Below are positions 57,646 to 60,000 of a stretch of 60,000 nucleotides of DNA, piece by piece. The notes under the pieces were generated by a model, which saw nothing but the letters and a program-made list of their open reading frames with translations, did no database searches and was not told the DNA's origin. How positions within the stretch are numbered: position 1 is the first letter of the stretch; each line of letters starts with the position of its first letter. Source of the DNA: Nymphaea colorata (taxonomy: Eukaryota; Streptophyta; Magnoliopsida; Nymphaeales; Nymphaeaceae); assembly GCF_008831285.2 (NCBI RefSeq), contig NC_045148.1, positions 20,145,002 to 20,205,001 of the forward strand. The letters are read 5' to 3'. A program made the position numbers and the translations under genes.

Positions 57646-58042
57646 ATGAACTGAACGTTGAATACCACAACATGGAATCATGTATAGGCATAAAATCAGG
57701 CACTTTCTTGAAAAATCAACTGTAAGGAAGACAAAACTAGTAATTTGGCTCGACAAGCAAGCCTAGATATTGCCCAAGTGCACTCGGGGGTAACTTAGAT
57801 TCCCTTGTTCACAAGCTCTGTTCTTGTTTTCACCTTCGTTCAAGCTTTCAAAATGCATGTGTTCTTAGAATGAAGTCTGATAAGGAACAGTGCATTATTC
57901 TACCCAATATGTCCAATGTTTCAATACTGTTATGTATTACGGCACTAATTAAAAAATATATTGTATGTTAATGTTCACCATCATGTAGTTTTTTGGGTGA
58001 CACTTGGAGAAAAAGTAAGATTTTGTAGTACTGGTAACTAAT
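57646..58042. other. Intergenic, no gene
   Basis: Right flank of the large insertion. Nothing recognisable; continues the target sequence that stops at 25825. Confidence 0.45.
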
Positions 58043-58765
58043 GTTATCAAAGGCGAAGCGTATCGGGTATCGGTCATGCCGACCTATACGTCGTATCATA
58101 AACGTATCGTAACGTCTCGTAAAATTAATTTTTTAATCTTTAAAAAATAGGAAAAAATCATAAAAATTCCAAAAAATCTAAAAAAACAAGAAAAAATAAA
58201 AAAAATGTATTTAAAGGAACATTCATGTATATGAAGTATGAAGTATGAACAACACATTCCAAAAATAAGAAATGAGACATTCAAAATAACATAATAAGCA
58301 ATAGAAGAGAATTCGATTACATCACAATTCATAAGTTTAAAAGTCAAAACATATAGTTATCTTTTTTCATGATTCAACAATAATCCTCGTCAATCGTCCC
58401 CACCGTCTTCACAACGAGAAAGAAAACTTCTTCACCAGCAAAGCTTGATGCAAATGGAGAAAATCTCTCCCTCCCACGTCTTTTGTAGTGTTTAGAAACA
58501 AGAAAAGATAAAGAAAGAAGTGTAGCTTTTAAAAGAACAAGCAAAAAACGGGCTGTCGGACCCCTTTTTAATTTTTCTCCTGTATCGTACGATACGGGGG
58601 TATCGCCTGTATTGTGCAACACGGCCCCCGTATCGCACGATACGGGTGATACACGTACGATATGCATCCGTATCGCGTATCGAATGCGTATTGTATAGGT
58701 TTCTTCCTTCGACCTATACGATACGTATCGTACGATACGTGTGCGTATCGTACGATATGGATAAC
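58043..58765. mobile_element. Palindrome-rich small DNA element (TIR, CGTATCG motifs)
   Basis: The left end is GTTATCAAAGGCGAAGCGTATCG and the reversed right end GTTATCCATATCGTACGATACG. Both ends contain repeated CGTATCG/CGATACG words and the right 200 bases contain several TATCGTACGATA palindromes. The trinucleotide AAT flanks both sides (58040-58042, 58766-58768), a possible 3-bp duplication. No transposase is present, so it would be non-autonomous. The superfamily is not certain. A minus-strand frame of 150 codons in it is not supported as a gene. Confidence 0.5.
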
Positions 58766-59266
58766 AATTGCTGGTAGCTCCTTGACCAGCGGTCAGCTCA
58801 AAATTGCAGCATGTTAACTCCACCAAATGAGTGATCTAATCCTTTCTGTCCTTCAAATAAAGAAAATCATTAAAGGGCATCAACAGGGTTTTATATAAAT
58901 AAATATGCAGCCTGCATTTTCTTGAGACTATTTATCTGTGTTGCAAAACTATATGAAGATATTAAAGTACCTTCAAATGACCCAAATGAACAAATGGTTT
59001 CACCATAAGAGAATAACAACGTATTATTGATCTCATCATTAGTGGGAGATGAGCTTAGGCATTATATTGCACAACACTAAAACATGTTAATATGGAGGCA
59101 TCTCCAGATCCTAATGAGATTGATTACAGACAAAGAACATGACTGCAACTCTGCAAGATACCATCCAAGGGTTCACAGCTCATACACTAGAAGAACAAGC
59201 GTACCTTGAAAGGCACGGGTATAGATGATCATCTCGACTTCTTTCTCTCATGAGTAGTTAAAAGCT
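58766..59266. other. Downstream region of the receptor kinase
   Basis: On the kinase's strand this is 3' of its stop codon, so it may hold its 3' UTR. No other gene seen. Confidence 0.4.
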
Positions 59267-59906
59267 TCAGTAAGAAGATGAACAAAGCTCTGAACAAATC
59301 CCTAATGCGGTTGAGCTCGTTTGTGCTCCCGAAGAAAGGTTTCTGATTTTCCAGGTAGGAGGGGCAGGAGGCAAAATGGATGGAAGAATCAAGGAGCTGT
59401 TTTCAAGCATCGCAACAACCTTGGACATTTTGGGCCTGCTTGATACATCTTCTTGGACACATAGCAGGCCAATATGGATGCACCTTAGTATCTCATCGTT
59501 ATGACGTGTTCCTTCCAATGTTTGATCCACAACTTGCAGAGCCTTGTTTTCCCCCCAAAGTCTCCATACCAGGACCAAAACATGTATTATTTACTGAGAA
59601 TAACAATAGTACTACCTGTATGGTGGAGAGCTTTATTGGGTTCTGAAGCTTAACAAAGACAGCAAATCCGAAATTACATTTGTACAATAATACCAATAAT
59701 AGACAAAATTTACCTACAAAACAATAGAAGCACAAAAACAATGTTAATCACTTACATAATTTAAGAGATTTTCATCAGTATCTTGTTGAATTAAGGAGAA
59801 ATTCTTTTTTCCACTTATGATCTCCAGCACCAAAACACCAAAGCTGTAAACATCTATCTTTACTGATACTTTTCCTTCAAGAAGATACTCAGGTGCCATA
59901 TATCCA
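59267..59906 (-). CDS. DUF26/S-domain-like receptor kinase, last two visible exons (gene continues beyond 60000)
   Basis: The exon 59756-59906 (151 bp) follows acceptor TTTTTCTGCAG and ends at donor GTAAGTG. It encodes [18 protein letters not shown] and [19 protein letters not shown], which is kinase subdomains VIII-IX (the APE motif and the DVYSFGV block). The last exon (59267 to about 59572) encodes [38 protein letters not shown] and [12 protein letters not shown], subdomains X-XI, then a tail ending at a TGA. The exon pattern and the [10 protein letters not shown] motif are those of the DUF26 (CRK) and related DLSV receptor kinases, which sit in the plasma membrane. Between the exons (59573-59755) the expected AG before GTATGG reads CCTG, so normal splicing is doubtful. 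Upstream exons (ectodomain, ATP loop, DFG) lie outside the window. Confidence 0.85.
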
Positions 59907-60000
59907 CTGCAGAAAAAGAAGAAAATTCTGAAAACTATTATAGCTACAAACAGATATGCTTTCTTCTTAAGTTCATGAACAAGTTCGCTTTCATGTAAAT
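59907..60000 (-). other. Intron of the receptor kinase
   Basis: Sequence upstream of the acceptor at 59907. Pyrimidine-rich on the minus strand near the acceptor, with no coding similarity, so the previous exon lies beyond the window. Confidence 0.6.

Noticed and set aside
58374-58826. 150-codon minus-strand ORF
   Set aside because: Spans the palindromic repeats and the edge of the small element; no domain recognised.

Overview
This is a transposon-dominated stretch of a seed-plant (probably flowering-plant) nuclear genome. The evidence is fragments of DUF26 cysteine-rich receptor-kinase genes, a plant-type Ty3/gypsy element with two RNase H domains and a plant-mobile-domain ORF, copia and Tekay-like LTRs primed by initiator-Met tRNA, and hAT transposons. 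Base composition is AT-rich and intergenic spacing is wide. I cannot name the species. Only one host locus looks potentially functional: a receptor-kinase 3' end at the right edge, which continues past position 60000.

Layout. 1-812: no recognisable gene. 813-6528: a complete-ended but dead hAT element (TIRs, 8-bp target duplication with one mismatch, transposase on the minus strand with several breaks) that carries what looks like an exon of a TBC/RabGAP host gene. 6537-9384: mostly anonymous, with a copia reverse-transcriptase relic at 8433-8735. 9385-9503: a possible DUF26-type first exon, cut by a 2.76-kb Tekay-like LTR (9504-12263) with its primer-binding site and a reverse-transcriptase scrap. 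12642-17883: remains of at least three copia elements, heavily decayed and internally repeated. 17884-18598: a probable small DNA transposon with a long pyrimidine tract. 18788-19495 (minus): a DUF26 double-domain gene broken by one stop. 19720-23108 (minus): a solo LTR of the same family as 9504-12263, flanked by a 5-bp duplication and holding a 601-bp hAT MITE flanked by a perfect 8-bp duplication. 23114-25820: nothing identified.

25826-57640: a giant Tat/Ogre-type Ty3/gypsy element shown as LTR - internal - partial LTR - 100 N - partial LTR - internal - LTR. The outermost ends share a CCATG target duplication, so the outer LTRs belong to one insertion. The two half-LTRs beside the gap overlap each other in LTR coordinates. 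The left one resembles the right outer LTR and the right one resembles the left outer LTR. The first internal copy differs from the second over most of its length only by homopolymer-length losses that appear on approaching the gap. I read the doubling as most likely an assembly false duplication of a single element, with a real tandem duplication as the alternative. The second copy (44526-53746) is the cleaner reading: a broken plant-mobile-domain ORF, gag, zinc knuckle, aspartic protease, a spacer, then RT - RNase H - second (archaeal-like) RNase H - integrase in one frame with two stops.

57646-60000: intergenic DNA, a palindrome-rich TIR element (58043-58765), and the last two exons visible of a DUF26/SRK-like receptor kinase on the minus strand, whose final intron seems to lack a normal AG acceptor.
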